A stretch of 64,000 bases of DNA from CALDTK01 sp965213735 (GCA_965213735.1 CBDCAB010000006.1:496001-560000), one strand, 5' to 3'. Shown: positions 36,686 through 46,548, counted from the stretch's first letter. The notes: generated from the sequence alone by a model not told the origin. Numbers and translations are program-made.

Positions 36686-38137
36686 CTACCGGGTGGTGGC
36701 GGTTTTTGCCCTGCCCTTGCTGCGCTTGCCCAGCTTGTCAGCGTGCTTCTGAGTGTAGTAGTAGTCGACGGTATCAGTGAAGTGAGTGGCGTGCTCCTGC
36801 GCAAATGCGCGATCCTTCTCACTCTTCTTGTCCTTGGTGCCGTCCGGCTTCTTCTCAGCCAGCTTCATGGCCATCATGGCATCCTTGCACTCGTGCTCAT
36901 TGATGCGTATACGTGGTATGCGCGGATCGCTCTCACTGAATGCAGTGTTCATGATGGTGTGGCGTACATCATGGGTGCGAGTCCGCTTGGCGGGCTTCAC
37001 CTTTACAGTAACACGCCATCCTCGATCAGTGAACGCTCGCTCGATGAGCTCGTACCAAGTGGTGCCAGCTGGTGTCTTATCATGGCCTCGGGGGTCACCC
37101 CATACCCTTACCCACTTGTTCTTGTGCGAGCTGTAGTACTCACAGAAGCTCTGTATCAGATCGTCGATGCCCTTATCCAGCACGAAGTGCTGGGAGCGCA
37201 TGTACTCATCACGCCCTTTCTGCTGCCAAGCTGTGCAGCAGTTAATCCACCCACCCATATCAAACGACACATCGAGTAGGTCATCTGGGTCAGCGTCACG
37301 GTTGTTGCCACTAGGCATGTACCCGTGTCTCTCCTCATCATACCGGTGGTAAAACGGCACCTGAGCAGCACGTATGCGCCGGTTGAGCACCTCCACTTGG
37401 TACTCCAGGTAGGGCATCTCACGCTCTAAGCTGTCGAAGTAGTCTTCCCCAAGAACGGCGATGTTCTCGTGAGCAGTTGCACTCTTGAAGAAGTACTCTT
37501 CCGGGTGCGATTCCGCGAGATCTTCGTAATCGAAAACGTGCTGGCCAGCAGTCTTCCATGGACAGCTGGTGATCATTGTAAGCTGACGGTACTGGCGCTT
37601 ATGACCAAAGCGGTGGCGGTGGCCCCGCATGGCCGCTAGAATTACTTTAGTAAGTGTAGTCTTTTTCACCAATGCAGCCTCATCTATAACGCCCCACTGG
37701 AAGTTGCCACCACGCGATAAGTCCGGATTGGCTAGACTGATCAGCATGATTGTCGAGCCATTCACCCAGGTGACAGTATTCGCCCACTTTTTGGGTGGCA
37801 CGAGTGGCGTCTGAAAGTGCCGAGGCGGACGCTTACCAATGACATAGTGCAGATCTTCTTTGAGCCCCATCGTAGCCCACATCTGCTTCATCAAGGGCAG
37901 CGACTTATTGAGCACTTGGTCGTAAGTGACCCCAGCGATAAAGCCATTGCTGCCCGGCATCGCCGATATGTTATCGTAGGCAATGGCGCCGACACAGGTG
38001 GTTTTGCCCCATCCACGGCCAGCGATTACCATACGCACACGCTGTGGAGCTCTCACTACCTCTTCCTGGCCCTTATGAAGATAGATACGGTTGCCAAAGG
38101 CTGGCCTGGCCCTACGTTGCGTCGTCGCCTGCTCCAT
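36686..38137 (-). CDS. Phage terminase large subunit
   Basis: Encodes 483 residues. Walker A is AGRGWGKTT at residues 39-47, and Walker B with the catalytic Glu is WGVIDEA at about 140; the coupling motif region TMITSCPW follows. The C-terminal nuclease half shows Asp residues in VSFDMGGW and VWGDPRG. It is the ATPase and nuclease that cuts and packages DNA into proheads. A basic tail ends RSKGRAKTATTR. It overlaps the upstream gene by 26 bp. Confidence 0.92.
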   Translation of the reverse strand: MEQATTQRRARPAFGNRIYLHKGQEEVVRAPQRVRMVIAGRGWGKTTCVGAIAYDNISAMPGSNGFIAGVTYDQVLNKSLPLMKQMWATMGLKEDLHYVIGKRPPRHFQTPLVPPKKWANTVTWVNGSTIMLISLANPDLSRGGNFQWGVIDEAALVKKTTLTKVILAAMRGHRHRFGHKRQYRQLTMITSCPWKTAGQHVFDYEDLAESHPEEYFFKSATAHENIAVLGEDYFDSLEREMPYLEYQVEVLNRRIRAAQVPFYHRYDEERHGYMPSGNNRDADPDDLLDVSFDMGGWINCCTAWQQKGRDEYMRSQHFVLDKGIDDLIQSFCEYYSSHKNKWVRVWGDPRGHDKTPAGTTWYELIERAFTDRGWRVTVKVKPAKRTRTHDVRHTIMNTAFSESDPRIPRIRINEHECKDAMMAMKLAEKKPDGTKDKKSEKDRAFAQEHATHFTDTVDYYYTQKHADKLGKRSKGRAKTATTR

Positions 38138-38639
38138 TTGCTTCCTTTAGAAGCTCAGTGTCAGATGCCCATATTGGAGTAGGCAATTGCACGTCGCCAG
38201 GTGATAACCCGCTCTCGTCTTCCTTAAAATTCCTGATCTCAGCGTAGTCGCTCATTAGGAAGCGCCAAGTCACACGATCACCGTCTTCCAAAGCTGCATC
38301 TGCTTCCTTCAGAAGCCTCTCGCAATGAATGGCTTTGTCTAGCTCTTTGCCGCGCTGCACGAGTCGACCAAATAGGCTTTCACAGTCACGAATTAACCGG
38401 TAGCAGGTGCCTGTAACTACTTCCTCAAGCTGCTCGATCAGCGCGACTTGCACATGGCGCTCTCGGTGCTCACGCATAATGGCGTAAACCTCTTTGAGTC
38501 GAGCATAGTAGTCGTGCTCGCTTGGCGTAATTGGTGCTTCGTGTGGAGCAACCACATGATTCCAGATGCGCTCAATAGTAGTCGCTTGCTCGTGCTGTTT
38601 GCGCCGGCTAGCTCTGGTACTTTCGTTTAGCACGTGCAA
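38112..38639 (-). CDS. Phage protein, possible small terminase subunit
   Basis: Encodes 175 residues, helical and charged, no membrane segment. It directly precedes and overlaps the large terminase gene, the usual position of the small subunit, but no helix-turn-helix is obvious. Conserved-looking stretches are EHDYYARLKEVYAIMREHR and LMSDYAEIRN. Function is therefore by position only. Confidence 0.45.
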   Translation of the reverse strand: MHVLNESTRASRRKQHEQATTIERIWNHVVAPHEAPITPSEHDYYARLKEVYAIMREHRERHVQVALIEQLEEVVTGTCYRLIRDCESLFGRLVQRGKELDKAIHCERLLKEADAALEDGDRVTWRFLMSDYAEIRNFKEDESGLSPGDVQLPTPIWASDTELLKEANGAGDDAT

Positions 38640-39198
38640 GGTCGTTTTCGAGGTTTTTCAGCCGCTTGTGAAGGGTATCAATCCGCTCATCGGTTTGCTC
38701 AGATCGCACCATGCTTGCCAGCTGTTCTAGCTCTCGCTTTACCTGACTAATCATCGTGCGTAGGCTGTGGATCTTGCGATACAGGGCACCAGGGTCGTCT
38801 GGGAGCTCCTGATCGTTGCGATCATCTTCCTGAATGCGTGGCAGCTCGCCGGTTGCTCGATATACATCTGTGCGGCCAAAGTCGTCAGCCAATGATGCTT
38901 GTAGCACCTGAATTCGCTGACTATGAGCTTTGCGATCGGCGTCTGTGCGCAAATCGTGAAAGCCATTGCTCATTATTGAGCGTTGTGCGAGTTTTTTGCT
39001 AATGCTCGCCCACATGCTTCGCAAGATAGGATCACTATCATCCGGCACCTTCCTGTCGATGTACAGCTCCTCGAGTACTCGGCGCATGTACTCCTTATTA
39101 AGTGCGCCGTAGCCCTTGCGTAGCCGAGGCATCAGCGCATGGTTAGGCGCGATATTCTCCAGATTAGCTAGCGCCTCCTGGTATTGCTCCCTCGTCAT
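38608..39198 (-). CDS. Phage protein with C-terminal coiled coil
   Basis: Encodes 196 residues. The N-terminal part has GALNKEYMRRVLEELYIDRK; residues about 125-190 are a predicted coiled coil (LRTMISQVKRELEQLASMV, then LHKRLKNLENDLARAKRK). It overlaps its neighbours by 32 and 35 bp. The first half resembles proteins found between portal and terminase genes of Bacteroidota prophages; no function can be given. Confidence 0.4.
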   Translation of the reverse strand: MTREQYQEALANLENIAPNHALMPRLRKGYGALNKEYMRRVLEELYIDRKVPDDSDPILRSMWASISKKLAQRSIMSNGFHDLRTDADRKAHSQRIQVLQASLADDFGRTDVYRATGELPRIQEDDRNDQELPDDPGALYRKIHSLRTMISQVKRELEQLASMVRSEQTDERIDTLHKRLKNLENDLARAKRKYQS

Positions 39199-40522
39199 CT
39201 TCGCGACTTTCTTTGGTTCCAGACTTTGACTCGCTGAGCGCAGTCATTTCGAAGTCTTGGTGATGATATTCGATCTCTTCAGGCCAGTTGTTGTGACGCT
39301 TTACGACCTCTATCACCCAGCCAGTGAGTTTGCGCGGCCGCGGGACTTTGATGATGAGGTACATCAGAAAGGCGTTGCGGATCTCGGTGCCGGAGCTCAA
39401 CTTGCCAGCTGTCTCGATATTGGCGAGCGTTGGATGCACACCCTGGGCGCTAATATTTGCAGTATTGGTCTTGTCATATAGCTTAAGTAGCGCCTCATCC
39501 TGTAGCTCGAACTTCAGCGACTTGACGAATATCTCTCCATACTTCTTTTTGCTGCTGTCCTCGGTACTGTACTCGGTGAAGAGTGTTTTGCCGGCGTTGT
39601 CTGTGCCGCCCAGGAATTTCTCGACATTATCAATAAAGTCCTGCTTGGCTTGCTCTGATGCTTTTTTGCGCTTAGCCTCAGCCTCAGGAGTGGTGTCTTC
39701 ACTTGAATAGTCGTCGAAATAATCTTCAGGCATCTCCACGTGGGCACGTGGCGTGTAGCCATTTTTCAGGTTGGCCTGGTGGAAGTGTGGGATAATATTC
39801 GATAGCTCAATCCACTCCCATCCACCCCACCAATCAGGAGTGGGGTAGTAGTCACCAATGAAGAGTTCATCCGCAACGCATAGCATTCTACTCTTACCTG
39901 TAATATCCTCCTCCGGATCGTATACAGGGAAAAAGATGGCATCGCCCGACGACGTTGTCATTTTCCAGCTGTCGTGGAAGAAGTAGCCTGGGATGTTGCC
40001 TTCTTCGTTCTTCTCTGCGCATCGGATGTGGCGTGAGTACTTCACATCGATATCAGCAATCTCGTCAGCTCCTTCGGCGCCAATTATTTCGATGAAATAG
40101 CATCCGTGCTTGAGTAGCTCGCCAATTGCACGTAACATTTGAGCGTGGATGTCGATTTGCTTGAAAAAAGCCTCTGCCGCAGGTTGCTTTCGCACCTGCT
40201 TCAGTACGTACTTATCTTCCTCTTCTTGCCACACGCTGCGATAAGGCTTTATGCCTTGCCCCATTATTATATCACGCTTGGTGCTTATCAGCTGAGGGAT
40301 GATGTTGTTGCCCTTAACAAGGGCTTCGCGCTCCTGAGGTAGATTGTTTTTCTTGCCCCAGTTAGCCAGCTTCTGAGGCACATCGATGGCCTCGCCACCA
40401 GCTGCAACGCCAGGTATTGGGCTCTTTACCACGCTACCAGCCTCAAAAATGCTTGGATTGAGCTTGGCAGCAGAAATATTGGCTAGTGTTATAACCTCTG
40501 ATGCCTTTTTCCTGTCGCCCAT
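39164..40522 (-). CDS. Phage portal protein
   Basis: Encodes 452 residues. The N-terminal region (QKLANWGKKNNLPQER, then IPQLISTKRDIIMGQG) and the membrane-of-capsid-like domain with a long central helix are typical of portal proteins of Bacteroidota phages. The last about 50 residues are disordered and acidic. The portal dodecamer would seat the tail and channel DNA. Overlaps by one base with the following gene. Confidence 0.7.
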   Translation of the reverse strand: MGDRKKASEVITLANISAAKLNPSIFEAGSVVKSPIPGVAAGGEAIDVPQKLANWGKKNNLPQEREALVKGNNIIPQLISTKRDIIMGQGIKPYRSVWQEEEDKYVLKQVRKQPAAEAFFKQIDIHAQMLRAIGELLKHGCYFIEIIGAEGADEIADIDVKYSRHIRCAEKNEEGNIPGYFFHDSWKMTTSSGDAIFFPVYDPEEDITGKSRMLCVADELFIGDYYPTPDWWGGWEWIELSNIIPHFHQANLKNGYTPRAHVEMPEDYFDDYSSEDTTPEAEAKRKKASEQAKQDFIDNVEKFLGGTDNAGKTLFTEYSTEDSSKKKYGEIFVKSLKFELQDEALLKLYDKTNTANISAQGVHPTLANIETAGKLSSGTEIRNAFLMYLIIKVPRPRKLTGWVIEVVKRHNNWPEEIEYHHQDFEMTALSESKSGTKESREDDEGAIPGGAS

Positions 40523-40908
40523 TAGTGAATGACTTTAAGGTGATTGTAGCCGATCACATGGCTTATTAGCACCTGCTTGTAGCTGTCGGTGTCAAGGCAC
40601 GTAAGTGGTAAAATGCCGTGTCGCACCATCGGCCTATCCATGGGGTGCAGCTTGTCTTGCTGGCTGGCACGCTTGCGATATTCAGCAGCTACCAGCTTGG
40701 CTGACTTACTCTGATACGATGGCTTAGGTCGCCCATAGATTGCGCGATCGATGACGCCAATTTGCCCTCTGCGCTTACCGCTCGCGTACACGAACACAAG
40801 CCTGGCGGGTGTGCCTGAGCTCGCGCGCATGTCCGACATAGCCTTGTTGATATTGATCGTTGCCACTTGCGCAAGTATTCGTTGCGACTCCAGGCAATAC
40901 CAGGACAT
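40522..40908 (-). CDS. Hypothetical phage protein
   Basis: Encodes 128 residues, basic. A segment PARLVFVYASGKRRGQIG leads to a strongly basic stretch (RPKPSYQSKSAKLVAAEYRK), then a Cys-containing end. No known domain. Its 5' end contains the palindrome ACTTGCGCAAGT. It lies between the 60-residue ORF and the portal gene. Confidence 0.45.
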   Translation of the reverse strand: MSWYCLESQRILAQVATININKAMSDMRASSGTPARLVFVYASGKRRGQIGVIDRAIYGRPKPSYQSKSAKLVAAEYRKRASQQDKLHPMDRPMVRHGILPLTCLDTDSYKQVLISHVIGYNHLKVIH

Positions 40909-40914
40909 CGTGCT

Positions 40915-41097
40915 TTACTTCAGCGACACAACCCAGCGCGACATGAACATCGCCGGCTGTCGTTGTACTACGATTTGGCGAAGCTTGAGGGTTTTACCCG
41001 TAGCTCGCTTGTAGTCCCGTCTGAATCGAAGCTTCCAGAAAAGAGCCCGCCGAAAAGCTGGAAGCATCCCGCCATAGTACGTTTTGCTGTTCATCAT
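40915..41097 (-). CDS. Small basic phage protein
   Basis: Encodes 60 residues, very basic (RFRRDYKRATGKTLKLRQI). It fits snugly between the tape-measure gene (7 bp after its stop) and the next gene (7 bp before its start), which supports it as real. It may bind DNA or fill a gap in the structural module; no homology is recognised. Confidence 0.4.
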   Translation of the reverse strand: MMNSKTYYGGMLPAFRRALFWKLRFRRDYKRATGKTLKLRQIVVQRQPAMFMSRWVVSLK

Positions 41098-41103
41098 CTA
41101 TCT

Positions 41104-43905
41104 TTAATTTCTAGCGCTCGCTTCAATAGCACGCACCTTTTCATCAGCATTGCGGAGTTGCTTGTAGCTTACGCTGGCGCGCAGCTCGCGAGGGAAGCTT
41201 TGAATAGCTACACGCACAGCTCGCATTTCGGCGAGCAGTGCAGGATCACCGGATGAACCTACATTAGGAGCTGACGCGCTTTGCGGGACTGGCGTAGTAT
41301 TGGGTGCCATTAAGCCTCCGTCACGAAAGAAGCGCTTACCGTTCCTGCTGTTGGTGTCAGATAGGAAGCGCAGGGATTGTGCGTCGTTTTTATTGACAAC
41401 AGCCCAAAACTCATCCCCTTGCACCTCTACTTCTGTGCCGTCGCTGAAGCGACCTTGGACACCGCCAGCGGCGTGACTGGGTCCACGAAAAAAGCCCATT
41501 TTACCACCACGCGCAAATTTTTGGCTTGTTACCTGCTTAACAGCGATTCCTGCTCGTGCGGTAGCCAATCCAGTCTTAACGCCTGCAATAACTGCACCTG
41601 CACCAGGAAAAAGAGCATTGAGCGGGTTGCTGCTAGCATTACGCCAAATTGCTGAAATCTCAGCAGCCAAGTTGGTACCAATCTTTGCCACCTCGAATGC
41701 TTTAATAGCAGCCGCATTCTTCTTCCTAGCCTCCTCATCTTGAGAAAGCAGCTCAATGCCTACACTTATCGCGTCTGAAGAAAGCTTTAAGTTGGTGTCG
41801 TGCAGCTGCGCCTTGAGCTCTTGAGTTCGCTGCTCGTTTTCGAGCGACTTGCGCGTCCGCTCAATTTCGATCTCGAGCAGCTGCTCGTTTAGCTCATTGG
41901 CTTCATCCTTACGGGTCTCGCCAGCCTCTTGCACCAGCGCCAGCTCGCGACGTATTGCCTCCTCCTTTATGCGCAGGCGCTCATCTTCTAGCTCCTGCTC
42001 AGTGATTACCTGGCGAGCAAACGCCAGGCGTAGTCCCTGCTCTTTGAGGTTGGCCTCATCTTCAATGGCTTGCAGCTGATCATCGAGCGACTTGGCATCT
42101 GCCTCGAGCTTTTCTTCGTCGCGAGCCTCCTGCGCTGCTTTTCTGTCGGCGGCGGCCTTAGCGAGCAGCTCGGCAATAGCTGTCTCCGTTTTTTGATATT
42201 CGAGTTCCTGATCCTTGCCGTGATCGGCAAGCACACTCAGCTTATCGCGCAGGGCATCTTCTTCTATTTGGAGTCGCGCAGCGGCACCTTCTTCCTCAGT
42301 GACCAGGCCTCGTGCAATGTTGGCGCGCTCTACGAGGTCGAGCCTCTCGAAATAGGCTTGACGCTCTTTGAGCAGCAGATCAAGCTTCTCTTTTTCGACC
42401 TGCGCAGCAGATTTGCCGGTTGCCTTCGTCTGCTTGGTCTCGCCTGTCTCGCGGAGTGCGTCAAATGCACTTGTGAAGTCGATTTTCTCTTCTTCAAAGT
42501 CTGGCGCGGAGAGATCAAGTCCATCAAGAGGATTAAAACCTGCTAACCCTTCTGTAGCGCCTTTTTTAATGTTTTCGGCAGTGGTTTTACCCATAGTCAC
42601 CAAGGTTTCCTTGGTGGTGTTATAGGCATCCAGAAAGTTCCCGTTCACGAGATCTACAATGGCCGACCCCAGTCCACCTAACAGCGTGATCGCGTTGGTG
42701 GCTCCACTTACAATGACGCCGATCGCGACACCAATAACTCGACTGAAATTGCTTACTCCGTCCTGTGACGAACTTAATGACTTCACCCACTCTATACCAC
42801 GCTTGGCGAGACTGACAAATCGCTTAGCTAAGCCCAAAACTATTAGCGAAAGCTTATCAATAATTGGCCCTGCTCCTTCTGCAATTTCTTCCTTTAGCTC
42901 GGCAAGCACTGCTTTGGTTCGAGCCTGAGCACGAGCAGCTTGGTCGCTGTTGGTGGCAAAGCTGTCCTGTGCGTCGGCCGTCTTCTCAGTGATGAGCTGA
43001 AGCGTGATAAGCGCTTTGGCTTGCTCTAGGCTGTTGCCGGTCAGCTTATCAAGGCCTTCAGCCCGTAGCTTCTCCGTCACAGCAGCCTCATTTACTTTCA
43101 CGCCGAGCGCCTCCAGCCCATCACGCTCGCCGAGGTAAGCCTTACGCAGCTTCTCACTCGCCTCCTCCGTACTAACCTTACCACTTGTCCACTCTGAAAG
43201 TTTGCCTGCAGCGTTTGTAGTCTCAACAGCAATTTGAGCGGCTAAATCTCGCTCGAAACCCAGCGGCACCAATACGTCACTTACGCTCGCAGCTAGGTCT
43301 TTGTACTGGCGCACACTAAGTCCTATTTGCTCTGCATTGTTTTCGGCGAAGCCGGTGACATATCCTTCCATGTCACCAAAAACTTGGCTCGCCTTCTTAT
43401 CCATCAACCCCAGCTCTGGCCCTAGCGTGAAAAGCTCGTGACCAAATTCCACCAACTTGGCAAACGCAGCTGCTAATGCCAACACTACCGTACCCTTAAT
43501 CGCATTTCCGAATGATGCAAAACTCGACTTCGCCTTGTCCATTCCTTCCGCCACACCCCTAGACTGCGCACGAGTGGTAGCCAGCCTGTCATTGATGCCC
43601 TTCATCTCGCCTTGCAACTTCTTGTAGGCAGGCGAGCTTTGAGGAATTAAAGCCATCTGCTGTTTGAGCTGGCGAGCACGTGTTACCATCTGTGCTGTTG
43701 TCAGCTTGCTAAGGTCAATACCTTCGACGCTCTTGCCCGCGGCCGCAATCTTCTTCATCACGCCGGTGGTATCCTCGCCAGCTTTCTGCGCAGCACGCAG
43801 CTCCTTTGCCAGGTCACGGCTATCCTCAATCGTTTTCGCCATCTGCCGCGCCTCATCAGTCACGATAGTCAGGTCTAGTTGTACTTCGTCCTTCCTGATT
43901 GCCAT
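41104..43905 (-). CDS. Phage tail tape measure protein
   Basis: Encodes 933 residues, the longest gene of the structural block. The N-terminus is coiled coil (DEARQMAKTIEDSRDLAKEL), then KGTVVLALAAAFAKLVEFG as a hydrophobic segment. A Phage_tail tape-like region (SVRQYKDLAASVSDVLVPLG) and a second hydrophobic patch (VIGVAIGVIVSG) follow, then long coiled coils at 480-720 and a Gly/Ala C-terminus. It sets tail length and is injected during infection. It is preceded by head/tail-completion genes. Confidence 0.88.
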   Translation of the reverse strand: MAIRKDEVQLDLTIVTDEARQMAKTIEDSRDLAKELRAAQKAGEDTTGVMKKIAAAGKSVEGIDLSKLTTAQMVTRARQLKQQMALIPQSSPAYKKLQGEMKGINDRLATTRAQSRGVAEGMDKAKSSFASFGNAIKGTVVLALAAAFAKLVEFGHELFTLGPELGLMDKKASQVFGDMEGYVTGFAENNAEQIGLSVRQYKDLAASVSDVLVPLGFERDLAAQIAVETTNAAGKLSEWTSGKVSTEEASEKLRKAYLGERDGLEALGVKVNEAAVTEKLRAEGLDKLTGNSLEQAKALITLQLITEKTADAQDSFATNSDQAARAQARTKAVLAELKEEIAEGAGPIIDKLSLIVLGLAKRFVSLAKRGIEWVKSLSSSQDGVSNFSRVIGVAIGVIVSGATNAITLLGGLGSAIVDLVNGNFLDAYNTTKETLVTMGKTTAENIKKGATEGLAGFNPLDGLDLSAPDFEEEKIDFTSAFDALRETGETKQTKATGKSAAQVEKEKLDLLLKERQAYFERLDLVERANIARGLVTEEEGAAARLQIEEDALRDKLSVLADHGKDQELEYQKTETAIAELLAKAAADRKAAQEARDEEKLEADAKSLDDQLQAIEDEANLKEQGLRLAFARQVITEQELEDERLRIKEEAIRRELALVQEAGETRKDEANELNEQLLEIEIERTRKSLENEQRTQELKAQLHDTNLKLSSDAISVGIELLSQDEEARKKNAAAIKAFEVAKIGTNLAAEISAIWRNASSNPLNALFPGAGAVIAGVKTGLATARAGIAVKQVTSQKFARGGKMGFFRGPSHAAGGVQGRFSDGTEVEVQGDEFWAVVNKNDAQSLRFLSDTNSRNGKRFFRDGGLMAPNTTPVPQSASAPNVGSSGDPALLAEMRAVRVAIQSFPRELRASVSYKQLRNADEKVRAIEASARN

Positions 43906-43907
43906 AG

Positions 43908-44459
43908 CTACGCTTGATTGAGCAGCCGCTGGCCGCGTTGAAACTCATCCTTGACAGCCTTGAGGGCTTCTTTCCCACTTGCCGCTAGTATTTCATTAGC
44001 AAGGCGGTTGATGAAGTATCCTTTAGGCCGGTTCCACCAGCGCTTGCGGCGCTTATTCTTCACCTGCTTACGCTTCGCTATTGCCCATGCTACCGAGTTG
44101 GCCAATTTTGCAGCATCGCGGGGTGGCCTGCTCGATTTGTGGCGTTTGCGAAAGTTCTCTGCGCCTAAACTCTTCACCCATTCTGTCAGCTCTTTGATCA
44201 GCTCAGGCGATACTCCATCATGAGTGCCCTTTTTCATGTCGAGGTATCGGCCTGATCGCTCAAACTTGATGAGCACCTCAATCATGCCGCGACTCACATC
44301 CGCGCTTACGTCTTCTGCCAGGCTATTCACGAGTCCTTTAGTGGCAGTGGCCTTCATCTTTGACAGCGCTTCGCGGCGGGAGTCAAGAAAACGATTGGTA
44401 GCATCCTGCACAATAGGCACCAGTGCCTCAGCTATGCTCGTGTCGTTGGCCATGATCAA
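43908..44459 (-). CDS. Phage tail-completion-like protein
   Basis: Encodes 183 residues (181 from the second Met). Helical with a strongly basic region in the C-terminal half (KRKQVKNKRRKRWW). It resembles HK97-gp10-type neck/tail-completion proteins by size, charge and position just upstream of the tape measure, but no clear motif is visible. The 2-bp gap before the tape measure indicates coupling. Confidence 0.45.
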   Translation of the reverse strand: MIMANDTSIAEALVPIVQDATNRFLDSRREALSKMKATATKGLVNSLAEDVSADVSRGMIEVLIKFERSGRYLDMKKGTHDGVSPELIKELTEWVKSLGAENFRKRHKSSRPPRDAAKLANSVAWAIAKRKQVKNKRRKRWWNRPKGYFINRLANEILAASGKEALKAVKDEFQRGQRLLNQA

Positions 44460-44517
44460 TTACGCTTTTGCAAAACAGCTCACAGGATCACGCAATCACC
44501 AGGACGACTAGCTATAG

Positions 44518-44988
44518 TTAAGCGTGACGCGTCAGGGGGCAGATCGGGCGAACTGCGCCTAACTCGACACGAGTGCGCCAGCCAGCGTCAAGGTCGCCAC
44601 TCCAGGGGCCCAAATACTCGGGCTTGAGCCGACTTGGCGTCAGGTCGAACGCTCCGCGCGAAGCATCTTCAATGAGCCAGTTGATTAGGTCTACGAGAAT
44701 GGTGTGCGTCAACTTCTTCGAGATATCCTCATGGTGATAAGCCTCGCTCTTTGGCTTGTCCAACACAGTGATAAAGCTGGCGAATTGCAGCTGTACACCA
44801 CTGTCGTTGCGCACGAGAGGCGTGTCTGGAGTCTCGACTAGCAGTAAGGGATAGCGAACATTCGAGCGCTGGCGATCAGTAATGCGATCAGCATCACCAA
44901 AGTACACCTGCACGATGCTGGGGTGTGCATCGCCGAGCAGCTGCCAGTAATCCGTGAAGTCTTGTAGCGTGGCCATGCGCTCAGCCAT
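44518..44988 (-). CDS. Phage tail-terminator-like protein
   Basis: Encodes 156 residues. It contains NVRYPLLLVETPDTPL and QLQFASFITVLDKP; such beta-alpha sandwich patterns are typical of phage tail-terminator proteins, which cap the tail tube below the neck. Position among the head-tail joining genes supports it; the identification is inferred. Confidence 0.45.
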   Translation of the reverse strand: MAERMATLQDFTDYWQLLGDAHPSIVQVYFGDADRITDRQRSNVRYPLLLVETPDTPLVRNDSGVQLQFASFITVLDKPKSEAYHHEDISKKLTHTILVDLINWLIEDASRGAFDLTPSRLKPEYLGPWSGDLDAGWRTRVELGAVRPICPLTRHA

Positions 44989-44999
44989 AAATTTCTGAA

Positions 45000-45872
45000 T
45001 TAAGCTGTGGCTCTTCGCTGGCGAGATGCTTCCTGCTCAGCGCGCCGATCAGCATTGCGCTTCACGAGGTACATGGCCACTGTGTGAAAATTCGTATCGT
45101 AAACCTGCTCGAGGGTGCCGAGAGCGCCTTCCTTGGCTATCTCCATTGCCTGCCCATGCCAGCCGAAGTCGGGGCCTTTGGCTACAGGGCCGCTTGTCTG
45201 CTCCGCTTCCGGATCCTCAAATAGATAGCTACCGTAGGCTTGGTGCACGTACTCTTTGATGCCAATCCAGTACATCAGTACAGCAGCTTTCACTTCGCTC
45301 GGCAGCGGCTTATCTGCAAGCCGCTGCGCTTGTGATTCCAGCTCTGCACGTGACACAATAGCCACACGTTCATCGCCGGTGCGCTCAATCTGACGCGAAT
45401 CGGCCACTCGCGCAAAGTGAAATGAGCGTCGCGTCTTGCGAGGCCGAAGCAGGGTAGCCGTCAGCATCTCCAAGGCTTGCGGATGAGCATCTTGGTAAGC
45501 TTCGAATGCTGCATCCGCGATCGCAAATTCACGTAGCGTACCATTCGCGAATTTGGCAGCTGGCCAGCACAGCAGCTTGCGACGCCAGCGCACGTTACCG
45601 AGCAGCGGTGTAGGGCTGGGTGACAGCTTGAGCCAGGGCGCCACACGGAGCAGGTCGGCAGCCTGCTCATTGCTGAGGCAAAAGAAATCGGTAGCCTTCA
45701 GCTTCAGCACATAGCGCAACGCCAAGCATTGTCCATGTGCACCAGGAAATTCTGCTAGCGCTCGCAGAGCCTTTGATGTGTCTTTGACACCACTCCAGCC
45801 ATCGGGCAGGGATGTGTCTACACGACGTGTTCGGCCACTTGGAAGTGTGATATGTAAAATAACTGGGATCAT
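45000..45872 (-). CDS. Hypothetical phage protein
   Basis: Encodes about 290 residues from the Met at 45872, which forms an ATGA overlap with the preceding gene; nine more codons exist upstream. VILHITLPSGRTRRVDTSLP looks like a beta strand pair at the start. The middle is Trp/Leu/Arg-rich and the end is a coiled coil rich in Arg (NADRRAEQEASRQRR). No named domain. Lies in the head-tail joining region. Confidence 0.45.
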   Translation of the reverse strand: MIPVILHITLPSGRTRRVDTSLPDGWSGVKDTSKALRALAEFPGAHGQCLALRYVLKLKATDFFCLSNEQAADLLRVAPWLKLSPSPTPLLGNVRWRRKLLCWPAAKFANGTLREFAIADAAFEAYQDAHPQALEMLTATLLRPRKTRRSFHFARVADSRQIERTGDERVAIVSRAELESQAQRLADKPLPSEVKAAVLMYWIGIKEYVHQAYGSYLFEDPEAEQTSGPVAKGPDFGWHGQAMEIAKEGALGTLEQVYDTNFHTVAMYLVKRNADRRAEQEASRQRRATA

Positions 45873-46243
45873 GATTTGGCCCCAACAATTGTCACACATT
45901 CCGCATAAAGCTGCTTGGTATCATGAGCAGCTTCCAGCAGCATGTCAGGATCATTTGCGGATTTAAGCATTTGAGTGCTAAATACTAGTCGATGCCTGAT
46001 CGGCATAGTATCGTCGCGCAAAATGCGTAGAGCTCCTGAGCGTATTTGCTCTTGCCGAAAAGCATCGTCGCGAGCGGCAAGCAGCATCGTGTGGTGCTTT
46101 GTAAGCTGATCGCGGATCTTCTCGATCAGCTTGTACTGCTCGCTTACTGTATTGAGGCAGTCGCCTTCATCAGTAATGGCCCGGCTGCGCGAAGGCAGTC
46201 GGGCTATCAGGCCGGTGGCGAATTCAATGATGGTACGCCACAT
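45869..46243 (-). CDS. Hypothetical phage protein
   Basis: Encodes 124 residues, helical (EKIRDQLTKHHTMLLAARD), with no membrane segment. Overlaps the next gene start by 4 bp as ATGA. No family recognised. Confidence 0.4.
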   Translation of the reverse strand: MWRTIIEFATGLIARLPSRSRAITDEGDCLNTVSEQYKLIEKIRDQLTKHHTMLLAARDDAFRQEQIRSGALRILRDDTMPIRHRLVFSTQMLKSANDPDMLLEAAHDTKQLYAECVTIVGAKS

Positions 46244-46266
46244 GGATTTTTTGTTTTAGCGAAAGC

Positions 46267-46491
46267 TTACTTGAAATAGCGATCTACCTCTCGTGGGTAG
46301 CGGGTGCGCATCTCCTCAATGTTGTCGGCATTCCAACTCTTCGGATCAATCTCACCGCGGCGTCCGCCGAGCGAAATAGCTCCTTTGTAGTCCGGCCCAA
46401 CATAGGTGAGCTTTGTTTTTGCATCCGAATTCTCGGCGGGCTTTTTATTGGTGTCAGTACCAGTGCCAGTCTTGCCGTTATCTGTGGCCAT
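46267..46491 (-). CDS. Small hypothetical phage protein
   Basis: Encodes 74 residues; a disordered Thr/Gly/Lys start (GKTGTGTDTNKKP) is followed by KLTYVGPDYKGAISLGGRRG. Probably a structural decoration or small tail protein; this is position only. Confidence 0.4.
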   Translation of the reverse strand: MATDNGKTGTGTDTNKKPAENSDAKTKLTYVGPDYKGAISLGGRRGEIDPKSWNADNIEEMRTRYPREVDRYFK

Positions 46492-46548
46492 AATGTCAGT
46501 GTGGTAGGGAATTTCGAGAGATGGAGAGTGGTTGGTTTTGGCGAAAGC

